Shown here piece after piece: positions 19,674 through 27,501 of a stretch of 64,000 nt of DNA. Position numbers and translations under genes: made by a program. Position 1 is the first letter of the stretch. Each line of letters opens with the position of its first letter. The notes below the pieces were generated by a model that saw nothing but the letters and a program-made list of their open reading frames with translations, was not told where the DNA came from and did no database searches. The stretch spans positions 2,914,001-2,978,000 of the forward strand of contig NZ_CP062941.1 in NCBI RefSeq assembly GCF_015101885.1. Direction: 5' to 3'. The DNA comes from Massilia litorea. Lineage in GTDB: Bacteria; Pseudomonadota; Gammaproteobacteria; Burkholderiales; Burkholderiaceae_D.

Positions 19674-19772
19674 GGTGGCTGAAGTATAGGTGTACTTCTT
19701 GCCTCTGTGGAAACAAACGCATATGCATGCTCATGTGCGACACGCCGCGCCGCGGGTCCCTATACTCGGCGC

Positions 19773-20633
19773 ATGAACAAACTCATCTATGGTGCGGCCG
19801 TGCTGCTCACCGGTGCGCTAGCCGCCTGCTCGCCGCTCTCGGTCGTGAACGCCGTGTCGCCCGGCGGCGCCGTCCAGGCCATGCCGGCGCTGCGCTACGG
19901 CGCCGATCCGCGCAACATGCTCGACGTCTACCGTCCGGCGGCGGGGAACCAGGACGCACCGGTGATCGTCTTTTTCTACGGCGGCAACTGGGTCAGCGGC
20001 AAGCGCCAGGACTATGCCTTTGTCGGCCGCGCCCTGGCCGCGCGCGGCTTCGTGGTCGTGATCCCGGACTACCGGTTGTATCCGCAGGTGCGCTACCCCG
20101 ACTTCCTGGACGACGGCGCCGCCGCCGTGGCCTGGACCGTGCGCCAGATCGCGGCCCATGGCGGCAATCCGAAGAACATTTTTTTGATGGGCCATAGCGC
20201 GGGCGCCTACAACGCCGCCATGCTGGCGCTCGATCCACGCTGGCTCGAACACCAGGGAATGACGCGCAGCATGCTGCGCGGCTGGATCGGCCTGGCCGGC
20301 CCCTACGACTTCCTGCCGGTACAAAACCGCACGACGCAACCCGTCTTCAATGCACCCGAGACGCCACCCGACTCGCAGCCGCTGCGCCACGTCAGCGCGC
20401 TGGCGCCGCCGGCACTGCTGATCGCGGCCAGCAAGGACAAGCTGGTCGACCCGGCCCGCAATACCGGCGGCCTGGCGGCAAGCCTGCGCGCCGCCCACGT
20501 GCCGGTGCGCGAGGTGTATTACGACGGCGTCAGCCACACGACCCTGGTTGCTTCACTGTCCAGTTCGCTGAAACGGCTGGCGCCGACGCTCGACGCGGTC
20601 GAGGCGTTTATCCGCAGTGACGGCGGACGCTAG
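19773..20633 (+). CDS. lipoprotein alpha/beta hydrolase (carboxylesterase-like)
   Basis: A 286-residue predicted lipoprotein. The signal ends in the lipobox LAAC with the acylated cysteine at C19. The hydrolase fold has the oxyanion region FFYGGNWVSG, the nucleophile S142 in GHSAGAYNA and a histidine at H255 (GVSHTTL); the acid is probably D222 or D226. This resembles the BD-FAE/HSL esterase group. The start at 19773 is chosen because it gives a proper lipoprotein signal; the frame is open further upstream. The substrate is unknown. Confidence 0.82.
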   Translation: MNKLIYGAAVLLTGALAACSPLSVVNAVSPGGAVQAMPALRYGADPRNMLDVYRPAAGNQDAPVIVFFYGGNWVSGKRQDYAFVGRALAARGFVVVIPDYRLYPQVRYPDFLDDGAAAVAWTVRQIAAHGGNPKNIFLMGHSAGAYNAAMLALDPRWLEHQGMTRSMLRGWIGLAGPYDFLPVQNRTTQPVFNAPETPPDSQPLRHVSALAPPALLIAASKDKLVDPARNTGGLAASLRAAHVPVREVYYDGVSHTTLVASLSSSLKRLAPTLDAVEAFIRSDGGR

Positions 20634-20636
20634 GAT

Positions 20637-21134
20637 TTACCAGCGCCGGTCGCGCACCTCGAACATCGGATCCGGCCCGTTCATCATCTGGCGCACGATG
20701 CCCTGCTCGTCGAAATGCACGTGCATCAGCGAATTCCAGACGCCCGCTTCCTTGTAGCGATAGGACCAGACCTCGTAATTGTGCAGCCGCACGCGCGATT
20801 GCTCGGCCGGGCGGCCGATGATGCGCAGGACGTCGGCCTTGGTGGCCTGGTCGACCTTGATGGTCGCGAATTTTTCCCCCGTCAGCACCTGTTCGTACGA
20901 CGCCAGCCGGCCGTCCGCGCCGATCCGCGCCATCCAGGTGAACTGGCCGAACGGGGCAGTTGCGTATTCGAGCTCCTGGCCGCCGTCGGGAAGCGGGTAG
21001 ATCCCGGTCGGCTGTCCCAGCTTGGCGGTGACGCTTGCGACCGGCTCGCCCAGTGCGGGCGGCTCCCGAAACACGGCGCAGCCGGAGAGAACCAGTACCG
21101 CGCACAGCGTTGCCATTCTTGCCATGGTGTGCAT
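20637..21134 (-). CDS. BamE-like (SmpA/OmlA) lipoprotein
   Basis: A 165-residue lipoprotein with lipobox LSGC. It has two BamE-like repeats: GEPVASVTAKLGQPTGIYPL and TKADVLRIIGRPAEQSRVRL, each ending in a strand that contains Y or W (VWSYRYKEAG). True BamE supports outer-membrane protein insertion. This longer double-repeat form is a relative of unknown role. The ATG at 21134 was chosen for the GAGGAA site 5-6 nt upstream. Its stop codon is 3 nt from the stop of the convergent hydrolase gene. Confidence 0.75.
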   Translation of the reverse strand: MHTMARMATLCAVLVLSGCAVFREPPALGEPVASVTAKLGQPTGIYPLPDGGQELEYATAPFGQFTWMARIGADGRLASYEQVLTGEKFATIKVDQATKADVLRIIGRPAEQSRVRLHNYEVWSYRYKEAGVWNSLMHVHFDEQGIVRQMMNGPDPMFEVRDRRW

Positions 21135-21194
21135 GAAATTCCTCGACATCTGCTTGATAACGCCATGATGCCCGAAACCGGCGGCAGCAAACGC

Positions 21195-21223
21195 TGGTGA
21201 CGCCAGGCGTTTTCGCATATACT
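21195..21223 (+). promoter_or_regulatory. candidate rpsO promoter
   Basis: A good -10 box, TATACT at 21218-21223, lies 89 nt before the rpsO start. The -35 region 17 bp upstream (TGGTGA at 21195-21200) is weak. Transcription would begin about 21230, directly at the hairpin described next. Confidence 0.45.
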
Positions 21224-21230
21224 GGCGGGT

Positions 21231-21254
21231 CTGTCCGCAAGGGCAGGTTTTTTT
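21231..21254 (+). terminator. hairpin plus T-run at the 5' end of the rpsO leader
   Basis: CTGTCC and GGGCAG pair around the GCAA tetraloop and are followed by GTTTTTTTAA. This looks like an intrinsic terminator, but there is no upstream plus-strand gene nearby; it sits at the expected start of the rpsO transcript. It may be a 5' stabilising hairpin or an attenuator. Confidence 0.5.
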
Positions 21255-21311
21255 AATCAAATCACGGTGCGCTGGGTTGCGACTCTTGCACCGCATGTGA
21301 AAGGTAACATC

Positions 21312-21581
21312 ATGTCCGTAGAAAACATCAACAAGTCGGCAATCATCGCCGACAACGCACGTGGCCAGAACGATACCGGTTCGCCGGAAGTCCAGGTCGC
21401 ACTGCTGACCGCACGCATCAACGAACTGAACGGCCACTTCAAAGCCCACCAGAAAGACCACCACTCGCGCCGCGGCCTGATCATGATGGTCAACCGTCGT
21501 AAGAGCCTGCTGTCTTACCTGAAGAGCAAGGACCTGAACCGTTACCGCGACCTGATCGCCAAGCTCGGCCTGCGTAAGTAA
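21312..21581 (+). CDS. rpsO: 30S ribosomal protein S15
   Basis: An 89-residue ribosomal protein that binds 16S rRNA in the small-subunit platform. The sequence is canonical, with [20 protein letters not shown] and [19 protein letters not shown] as the rRNA-binding helices. The ATG at 21312 has an AAGGTAA site 5 nt upstream; an open frame extends further upstream but S15 always starts here. It is followed by a terminator and then pnp, the order conserved across proteobacteria. In E. coli S15 represses its own translation; whether the leader here does so is unknown. Confidence 0.97.
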   Translation: MSVENINKSAIIADNARGQNDTGSPEVQVALLTARINELNGHFKAHQKDHHSRRGLIMMVNRRKSLLSYLKSKDLNRYRDLIAKLGLRK

Positions 21582-21608
21582 TTTTTGCGCCAGACGGCTT
21601 AAGTCACG

Positions 21609-21650
21609 AAATGCCTGCGTCAGTTCGACTGTCGCGGGCATTTTTTGTTT
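21609..21650 (+). terminator. rpsO terminator
   Basis: AATGCCTGCGTCAG pairs with CTGTCGCGGGCATT around TTCGA, with one mismatch and one G-U pair, followed by a run of T. It separates rpsO from pnp; partial read-through into pnp is usual in this gene pair. Confidence 0.8.
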
Positions 21651-21765
21651 GAGCGTTTGTTGTTTTTGTTGTAAAGACGCGTAGTAAAGGCGGTCCTTGA
21701 GACCGTCTGCGGTGAGGTGAACGACAGCTCCTGAAAATCTGTCGGCAAATAGAAAGGGATTACCA

Positions 21766-23868
21766 ATGTTTAATAAAGTTACGAAGACCTTCCAGTACGG
21801 CCAACACACCGTCACCCTGGAAACCGGTGAAATCGCCCGTCAGGCTTCCGGCGCCGTCCTGGTGTCGGTCGAAGACACCGTGGTGCTGGCTACCGTCGTC
21901 GCACGCAAGGACGCCAAGCCAGGCCAGGATTTCTTCCCGCTGACCGTCGATTACATCGAAAAAACGTATGCTGCCGGTAAAATCCCGGGCGGTTTCTTCA
22001 AGCGCGAAGGCCGTCCTTCCGAAAAAGAAACGCTCACCTCGCGCCTGATCGACCGTCCGATCCGTCCGCTGTTCCCGGAAGGCTACCTGAACGAAGTCCA
22101 GGTCATCATCCACGTGCTGTCGGTCAATCCTGAAATCGATCCGGACATCCCTGCGATGATCGGCGCCTCGGCCGCCCTGTGCGTCGCCGGCATCCCGTTC
22201 AACGGCCCGATCGGCGCCGCCCGCGTCGGCTACGCCAACGGCCAGTACATCCTGAACCCGAGCACCACCCAGCTGAAAACCTCGCAGATGGACCTCGTCG
22301 TCGCCGGTACCGAAACGGCCGTGCTGATGGTCGAATCCGAAGCGCAGCAGCTGTCCGAAGAAATCATGCTGGGCGCGGTCGTCTTCGGCCACGACCAGAT
22401 GCGCGCCGTGATCGACGCGATCCACGCCCTCGTCGAAGAAGGCGGCAAGCCTGAAGTCGAGTGGAATGCACCGGCCAAGAACGAAGCCCTGATCGCCCAG
22501 GTGACCGAGCTGGCTGCCGCCAAAGTGCGCGACGCCTACCAGACCCGCGAAAAGTCGGCACGCCAGCAAAAGCTGAAGTCGCTGTCGTCGGAAGTCATGG
22601 CAGCCCTGTCGGAGCAAGGCGTCGCCGCCGATGCAGCCGAAGTCGGCAACATCCTGTTCGACATGGAAGCCAAGGTCGTGCGTTCGCAGATTCTGGACGG
22701 CGAGCCACGCATCGACGGCCGCGATACCCGCACCGTGCGTCCGATCTCGATCCGTACCGGCGTGCTGCCGCGTACCCACGGTTCGGCCCTGTTCACCCGC
22801 GGCGAAACCCAGGCGCTGGTCATCGCGACCCTCGGCACCGCCCGTGACAGCCAGAAGATCGACGCGCTGATGGGCGAGTACACCGACGACTTCATGATGC
22901 ACTACAACATGCCTCCGTTCGCCACCGGCGAAACCGGCCGTGTGGGCACCCCGAAGCGCCGCGAAATCGGCCACGGCCGCCTGGCCAAGCGCGCACTGGT
23001 CGCAGCCCTGCCTAACCCTGAAGATTTCAGCTACTCGGTGCGTCTGGTGTCGGAAATCACCGAATCGAACGGTTCCTCGTCGATGGCATCGGTCTGCGGC
23101 GGCTGCCTGGCACTGATGGACGCCGGCGTGCCGATGAAGGCGCACGTCGCCGGCATCGCCATGGGCCTGATCAAGGAAGGCGGCAAGTTCGCCGTCCTGA
23201 CCGACATCCTGGGTGACGAAGACCACCTGGGCGACATGGACTTCAAGGTCGCCGGTACCACCGCAGGCATCACCGCGCTGCAGATGGATATCAAGATCAT
23301 GGGCATCACCAAGGAGATCATGCAGGTGGCACTGGCGCAAGCCAAGGAAGCCCGCCAGCACATCCTGGTCGAGATGCAGAAAGCCGTGCCGAGCGTCAAA
23401 ACCGAACTGTCGGACTTCGCTCCACGCCTGATCACGATCAAGATCAACCCTGAGAAGATCCGTGACGTCATCGGCAAGGGCGGCGCCGTCATCCGCGCGC
23501 TGACCGAAGAGACCGGCACCCAGATCGACATCACCGACGAAGGTATCGTGACCATCGCCTCGGTCGACGCCGCCGCCGGCCAGGAAGCCAAGCGCCGCAT
23601 CGAAGAGCTGACCGCTTCGGTCGAAGTGGGCAAGACCTACGACGGCACCGTCCTGAAACTGCTGGACTTCGGCGCCATCGTGCAGGTCATGCCAGGTAAA
23701 GACGGCCTGCTGCACATCTCGCAGATCGCCAACGAGCGCGTCAACGCCGTGGCCGACTACCTGAAGGAAGGCCAGCAAGTGCGCGTGAAGGTCCTCGAGA
23801 CCGACGAGCGTGGTCGCCTGAAGCTGTCGATGAAGGCTGCGGATCCGGCGGAAGCTGCGGCGCAATAA
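21766..23868 (+). CDS. pnp: polyribonucleotide nucleotidyltransferase (PNPase)
   Basis: A 700-residue 3'-5' phosphorolytic exoribonuclease, part of the RNA degradosome. Two RNase PH domains ([18 protein letters not shown] in the first; [16 protein letters not shown] in the second) flank a helical linker. A KH domain ([16 protein letters not shown]) and an S1 domain ([20 protein letters not shown]) follow. The gene is complete with the usual short tail after S1. Its last 86 nt are repeated at 25850-25935 downstream of the peptide/rhomboid segment, with two base differences. Confidence 0.97.
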   Translation: MFNKVTKTFQYGQHTVTLETGEIARQASGAVLVSVEDTVVLATVVARKDAKPGQDFFPLTVDYIEKTYAAGKIPGGFFKREGRPSEKETLTSRLIDRPIRPLFPEGYLNEVQVIIHVLSVNPEIDPDIPAMIGASAALCVAGIPFNGPIGAARVGYANGQYILNPSTTQLKTSQMDLVVAGTETAVLMVESEAQQLSEEIMLGAVVFGHDQMRAVIDAIHALVEEGGKPEVEWNAPAKNEALIAQVTELAAAKVRDAYQTREKSARQQKLKSLSSEVMAALSEQGVAADAAEVGNILFDMEAKVVRSQILDGEPRIDGRDTRTVRPISIRTGVLPRTHGSALFTRGETQALVIATLGTARDSQKIDALMGEYTDDFMMHYNMPPFATGETGRVGTPKRREIGHGRLAKRALVAALPNPEDFSYSVRLVSEITESNGSSSMASVCGGCLALMDAGVPMKAHVAGIAMGLIKEGGKFAVLTDILGDEDHLGDMDFKVAGTTAGITALQMDIKIMGITKEIMQVALAQAKEARQHILVEMQKAVPSVKTELSDFAPRLITIKINPEKIRDVIGKGGAVIRALTEETGTQIDITDEGIVTIASVDAAAGQEAKRRIEELTASVEVGKTYDGTVLKLLDFGAIVQVMPGKDGLLHISQIANERVNAVADYLKEGQQVRVKVLETDERGRLKLSMKAADPAEAAAQ

Positions 23869-23900
23869 GCAAGGCTGAAGCGGTTCGCCGCTTCGATACG

Positions 23901-23936
23901 AAAACCGCCAGTGCGTGAGCCTGGCGGTTTTTTCGT
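23901..23936 (+). terminator. pnp terminator (copy 1 of 3)
   Basis: AACCGCCA and TGGCGGTT pair around GTGCGTGAGCC, followed by a T-run. Almost the same hairpin, including the loop, recurs at 25965-25997 and 27304-27336. Confidence 0.88.
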
Positions 23937-23989
23937 TTGGGGTGTTCTTGAGATAATCGAAGCCTTCAGGCTCTTGGGTAAAAAATTTG

Positions 23990-25195
23990 CTAAGTGATTA
24001 ATATTGCATAACCTAAAAAATATGTCCAAAAAAAATATATGAGTCCGGCAAAGTAAGCAAAGCCGATCACGATAGCAGTGCCCGATTTGTCCCGTCCTGA
24101 TCGCGTTCTGCCGCGCGTTGAGCCCTCGCGACAGACAGAAAGAGCGTAAACGTAGCCAGATAAAAACCCTCCGATATGACTGGATACATCTGTGCCGTCA
24201 GATATTACGTCGACTAAAAACTGTAATGCTAATCCGAGCCCTAGCGCCCAAATTGGAATGGATAAACTCCCCGGGAGTCGTTTATGATGTCTTATGCACA
24301 CAAAATAATATGCCCCGTAGAGGCCAAGTATTCCGCCGGACGCGCCTATTACAATTTGGTGCGGGGAGAATGCAAGACTTAATAGCGATCCAATTATTGC
24401 CGAGTAGAGAAGTATAACTACGAGTCGCACGTGCCCAAAAATTAAGCCAATGTAGCGACCCATTATGCCTAAGGATAAAATGTTAAATCCAAGATGGAAC
24501 GGAGTGGAATGCAAAAAAAACGATGACGCTAAGCGGTAGAACTGATTGGTCGACAAAGTTGTTTTCGTCAAGCCGCCATATGCAAGCGCGCCTTGCCCGA
24601 TGTTTTCAAAATCTGGCGACGCCAGCATCAGGTACGATGCCACTAACGTTAACGAAAGAAACGAGATTACGGAAGAACTTTTAGCGGTCTCTTCTTTCGA
24701 CGCCACGAGGAATTCCGAAGCCTTTATCTCAGGTTGTCTCGCGAACGCAGCCTGGTTTAGGAAGCACACAAAATCTTCAAAATCGTCGCACGAGTTGAAG
24801 CGTCGCCGCTCTATTAAAATCGAGTATTTATCATGGCGCCCCACTAATACGGCAATTGGTCCATTAGCGTTAAAAAATTTCTCGACTGATTTTATTTCGG
24901 AGAATCTCACCAGATAAGGCTTAAAGAAAAGCCTGGGTATGGACAAAATATTGTTTTGAGCTGTGATATTGTTTTTGGTATTGGCTGTTTGCAAATATTT
25001 GTAAATCCCTAGCGCACAGCATGCGAAATAAAGAGCGGCAATAGCGGCTATGAAATGAATTCTACCACCCGCATTACTGCGAAAAACCGACCAGGTCGTT
25101 AAGGCAAATGCAGAACTAAGGGCGATGAGAGCGGTTCGAAGCGTGGTGAAGTCAGCGCTTTGGTTTAGTCGCCAGGCTACTTTGATAGTAGGCAT
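23990..25195 (-). CDS. rhomboid-family intramembrane serine protease
   Basis: A 401-residue membrane protein. Residues 20-67 hold two hydrophobic helices, 90-155 a soluble region (IPRLFFKPYLVRFSEIKSVE onward) that resembles no domain I can name, and about 175-401 a rhomboid core. The catalytic dyad is intact: S286 in GASG and H340 in SSHIGGF. H234 and N238 (FHLGFN) form the usual oxyanion-side pair, and FYRLASSFFLHS is the L1-loop region. Codon use and base composition are AT-richer than the neighbours, which suggests transfer. It lies 66 nt downstream of a leader-peptide gene on the same strand, with a terminator between. Role unknown; processing of, or immunity to, that peptide is a hypothesis. 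Confidence 0.85.
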   Translation of the reverse strand: MPTIKVAWRLNQSADFTTLRTALIALSSAFALTTWSVFRSNAGGRIHFIAAIAALYFACCALGIYKYLQTANTKNNITAQNNILSIPRLFFKPYLVRFSEIKSVEKFFNANGPIAVLVGRHDKYSILIERRRFNSCDDFEDFVCFLNQAAFARQPEIKASEFLVASKEETAKSSSVISFLSLTLVASYLMLASPDFENIGQGALAYGGLTKTTLSTNQFYRLASSFFLHSTPFHLGFNILSLGIMGRYIGLIFGHVRLVVILLYSAIIGSLLSLAFSPHQIVIGASGGILGLYGAYYFVCIRHHKRLPGSLSIPIWALGLGLALQFLVDVISDGTDVSSHIGGFLSGYVYALSVCREGSTRGRTRSGRDKSGTAIVIGFAYFAGLIYFFWTYFLGYAILIT

Positions 25196-25205
25196 TGTTA
25201 GCTTT

Positions 25206-25243
25206 CAAAAAAAGAGCTGCGTTACCGACGTGGAAAACGCAGC
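25206..25243 (-). terminator. intrinsic terminator between peptide and rhomboid genes
   Basis: On the minus strand GCTGCGTT pairs perfectly with AACGCAGC across a 12-nt loop, then TCTTTTTTT follows. It lies after the peptide gene and before the rhomboid gene, so most transcripts would end after the peptide and a minority would read into the rhomboid gene. Confidence 0.8.
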
Positions 25244-25261
25244 CTTTTAATAGTTTTAGTA

Positions 25262-25552
25262 TTACGTTAAGAAACTAAGGAAATCTCCGTTTTTGTTGAT
25301 GAGCAAAGTGTATCCGGCATAACCCGCTAGGCCAGCCAAGGCAATGACAGTTATAGGAGCGGCAGCGAACGCTACGCCGACCGTTGTTGCACCCCACGCA
25401 GCGCCGCCGAACGATGTTGCCCCAATGGCGCCTGCCAAGCCCAGAGCAGCGGCGGTCTGTTTAGGCCCTGCTCCACTAACATTCATTACTTCATCCATTG
25501 TCAAATCTTGGACGCCACTGTTGCTTTCTTGCGAGGTCATGATGTCGTTCAT
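25262..25552 (-). CDS. bacteriocin-like peptide with a Gly-Ala leader
   Basis: A 96-residue peptide. Residues 1-28 look like a double-glycine-type leader: DLTMDEVMNVSGA has the hydrophobic/acidic spacing of L-x-x-x-E-(M/L)-x-x-VSGG, with GA at 27-28 in place of GG. The predicted mature part (29-96) is very rich in Gly and Ala and has two hydrophobic stretches (about 34-66 and 67-85) with small-xxx-small motifs, then a polar end (NKNGDFLSFLT). This matches unmodified class II bacteriocins or microcins that insert in membranes. The ATG at 25552 has a GGAGAA site. No peptidase-containing exporter is in the window. A toxin role is inferred from the leader, not shown. Confidence 0.7.
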   Translation of the reverse strand: MNDIMTSQESNSGVQDLTMDEVMNVSGAGPKQTAAALGLAGAIGATSFGGAAWGATTVGVAFAAAPITVIALAGLAGYAGYTLLINKNGDFLSFLT

Positions 25553-25668
25553 ATGTTCTCCAAAAAAGTATGTTGAGGGTTGAAGCCAGAGAATAGTTGC
25601 CCACCCTTTAAGTTACGTATCGGTTGCCCGCATAGAGTATGAGTAAGAACCGATAACTCACAGTACTC

Positions 25669-25827
25669 TTATTTCCCACTGGAAACTAAATCTTGATCAA
25701 ATGTAGCCTTGGCGAGGATCACCGTACCGTACTGCCGCGCTTTGATATGTTCGATCGCTTGCAGGCGAAACAATGGATGGCTGGATAGGTCTTGACTGCC
25801 GTCTAATGATGTTGGTGCTTGGTTCAT
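25669..25827 (-). other. short open frame, possible gene remnant
   Basis: A 52-residue frame beginning MNQAPTSLDGSQDLSSHPLF and ending after ATFDQDLVSSGK. SSHPLFRLQAIEHI faintly recalls the C-terminal block of M48-type peptidases (STHP...R...). It is on the same strand as, and upstream of, the peptide gene. The frame runs into the pnp duplication at 25850, so it may be the tail of a gene cut at that junction. There is no good ribosome-binding site. Treat as uncertain. Confidence 0.25.
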
Positions 25828-25849
25828 GCTGGAGAGCTCATCGGCGTAG

Positions 25850-25935
25850 GCGTGAAGGTCCTCGAGACCGACGAGCGTGGCCGCCTGAAGCTGTCGATGA
25901 AGGCTGCGGATCCGGCGGAAGCTGCGGCGCATTAA
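25850..25935 (+). pseudogene. pnp: duplicated 3' end of pnp (fragment)
   Basis: These 86 nt match the last 86 nt of pnp (23783-23868) at 84 positions, including the stop codon. The differences are one synonymous change (GGT to GGC) and CAA to CAT in the last codon. The match continues past the stop, with small indels, through the pnp terminator to 25997. There is no start or S1 domain, so it is not functional. It forms the right border of the AT-rich segment that starts after the real pnp terminator. Confidence 0.9.
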
Positions 25936-25964
25936 TCCACGGAGCGGTTCGCCGCTTCGATACC

Positions 25965-25997
25965 AAACCGCCAGTGCGTGAGCCTGGCGGTTTTTTT
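25965..25997 (+). terminator. duplicated pnp terminator (copy 2 of 3)
   Basis: The same hairpin and loop as 23901-23936 (AACCGCCA, loop GTGCGTGAGCC, TGGCGGTT, T-run), part of the duplicated pnp end. Confidence 0.85.
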
Positions 25998-26077
25998 ATG
26001 CGCGGACGAGCGCCACGGATGGCCGCGGGCAGGGCACTGCGCTACAGTTCGGTGTTGCCGATAAGAAAGGGATTGTG

Positions 26078-27277
26078 ATGTGGGAATGGCTCGGGTTCAA
26101 GAAACCGTCGCCGCAAAGCTTTGCCCACGCGCTGATGAAGTACGCGGCCGATCATGGCTTCGATGGACCCATGTGTTTCGATGCCACGCGTTTCCGTATT
26201 CTCACGGGCGAGACCGGAAACGGCATCGTCAACCTCGCCAACCTGTACCCAGGCTACCGCAATGCCAGGCGTAGCGAGCGCGGTGCACACCTCGCGCGCT
26301 GCTTCGCCATGTTCGGCGGGGAAGAAATGCCGACGGGCTTTGCGCAGGCGCGCGCCAACCTGCTGCCGGCGATCCGGGCGCGTTCGTACGTCGAATCGGC
26401 CTCGCTATCCGCAGGCGCGCACGGCGTGACCGTGTTCGGCGACGGCGCGTTCGCGGTCCTCGGTAGCGACGCTGTCGTGGTGCTCGCATATGATCACGCG
26501 GATTCGATGAATATCCTTACCGGCACGCAGGTGGAGGCGCTGGGTGTCCCGTTCGCCACCGCACTCGATGCGGCGCTCGCGAACCTGCGCGACCGTTCGG
26601 TCGAGACCTTGGTGCGCCGGCCCGACGGCGTGTGTATCGCGGCCTGGAACGACGCTTACGATTCCTCGCGCATCCTGCTGCCCGACGTCGTGCACCGGGC
26701 CGGCATCGCCAATCCGGTTGCGATGGTTCCGACGCGCGACCAGTTGCTGGTGGCGCCCGCCTCGGACCGCGCGGCCTTGCTGGCGATGCTCGACCTGGCG
26801 CAGGCTTGCCACGAGCACGAGGGCCGGCCGGTGTCGGCGTCGCTGTTCCATTTCGAACATGGTAGCGCGCAAGAGTTCGTGCCGGACGATGCAGAAGTGG
26901 TGCTGCGCCTCGCCAATCTGAAGCAGCTTTACCTGGCCGACGATCACGCGTGCCAGAAACAGGACCTCGACGCGGACAACGAGCAACGCAGCATCGACCT
27001 GTTCGTCGCTACCTTCGCTGTGTGGCAGCGCGAAGGCGATCCGCGCCTGGTCAGCGCGTGCACCTGGTCGGAGGGCGTCGAAGCCTTGCTGCCGCGTACC
27101 GACATGGTGTCGTTCGTCAGCCTGGACGAGGCAGGACAGCTGCGCCACGCGGGGACGGTCGAGTGGGCGCAGGTGCACGCGGTTGCGGGGCACCTGATGG
27201 CGCCCGAACCGGGCATGTATCCGGTGCGTTATCGCGTCAGTCACTTCCCGGACCTGCGCGACCTGGGCTTGCAATAA
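26078..27277 (+). CDS. DUF1444-like protein of unknown function
   Basis: A 399-residue cytoplasmic protein without signal or membrane helix. It opens MWEWLGFKKPSPQSFAHALM and has a block RSYVESASLSAGAHGVTVFG near residue 107. NPVAMVPTRDQLLVAPASDR (about 209-228) resembles the C-terminal block of DUF1444 proteins, where a pvamvPsRD-LL pattern is conserved. The assignment is by memory of that pattern and is moderate. The ATG at 26078 is preferred to the GTG one codon earlier; AGAAAGGG is the ribosome-binding site. It lies between two copies of the pnp-type terminator. Confidence 0.6.
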   Translation: MWEWLGFKKPSPQSFAHALMKYAADHGFDGPMCFDATRFRILTGETGNGIVNLANLYPGYRNARRSERGAHLARCFAMFGGEEMPTGFAQARANLLPAIRARSYVESASLSAGAHGVTVFGDGAFAVLGSDAVVVLAYDHADSMNILTGTQVEALGVPFATALDAALANLRDRSVETLVRRPDGVCIAAWNDAYDSSRILLPDVVHRAGIANPVAMVPTRDQLLVAPASDRAALLAMLDLAQACHEHEGRPVSASLFHFEHGSAQEFVPDDAEVVLRLANLKQLYLADDHACQKQDLDADNEQRSIDLFVATFAVWQREGDPRLVSACTWSEGVEALLPRTDMVSFVSLDEAGQLRHAGTVEWAQVHAVAGHLMAPEPGMYPVRYRVSHFPDLRDLGLQ

Positions 27278-27303
27278 GCGTTCCGTCCGGTTCCCGAACG
27301 TGC

Positions 27304-27336
27304 AACCGCCAGTGCGTGAGCCAGGCGGTTTTTTTG
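27304..27336 (+). terminator. pnp-like terminator (copy 3 of 3)
   Basis: AACCGCC and GGCGGTT pair around AGTGCGTGAGCCA and are followed by seven T. The stem and loop are nearly those of the pnp terminator, but the upstream pnp sequence is absent. It ends the DUF1444-like gene. Confidence 0.85.
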
Positions 27337-27501
27337 CGCCCGCCCCACGCACCGCCGGCTGCAAAGGACCCCGCGCACGGCTCAACTCTCATCTGGAAAT
27401 ATAGCAATAAGTGTTATAGTTAATAATTCCCCAATGGTGGAGCAGTTCGTCTCGAAATCGAACGCATCCACGATACCGACGACCAAACCTAGGACCCATC
27501 G

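Noticed and set aside
23783..25997. The pnp duplication as a true phage- or ICE-type att site pair
   Set aside because: No integrase, excisionase or tRNA target lies in the segment and the repeat is about 150 nt, longer than a typical att core. It is kept as a finding about a duplication, not annotated as an attachment site.
27338..27501. Promoter of the stressosome operon (TTATAGTTAATAATT near 27411-27425)
   Set aside because: TATAGT is a fair -10 box, but I could not place a -35 element at the right distance, so it was not annotated.
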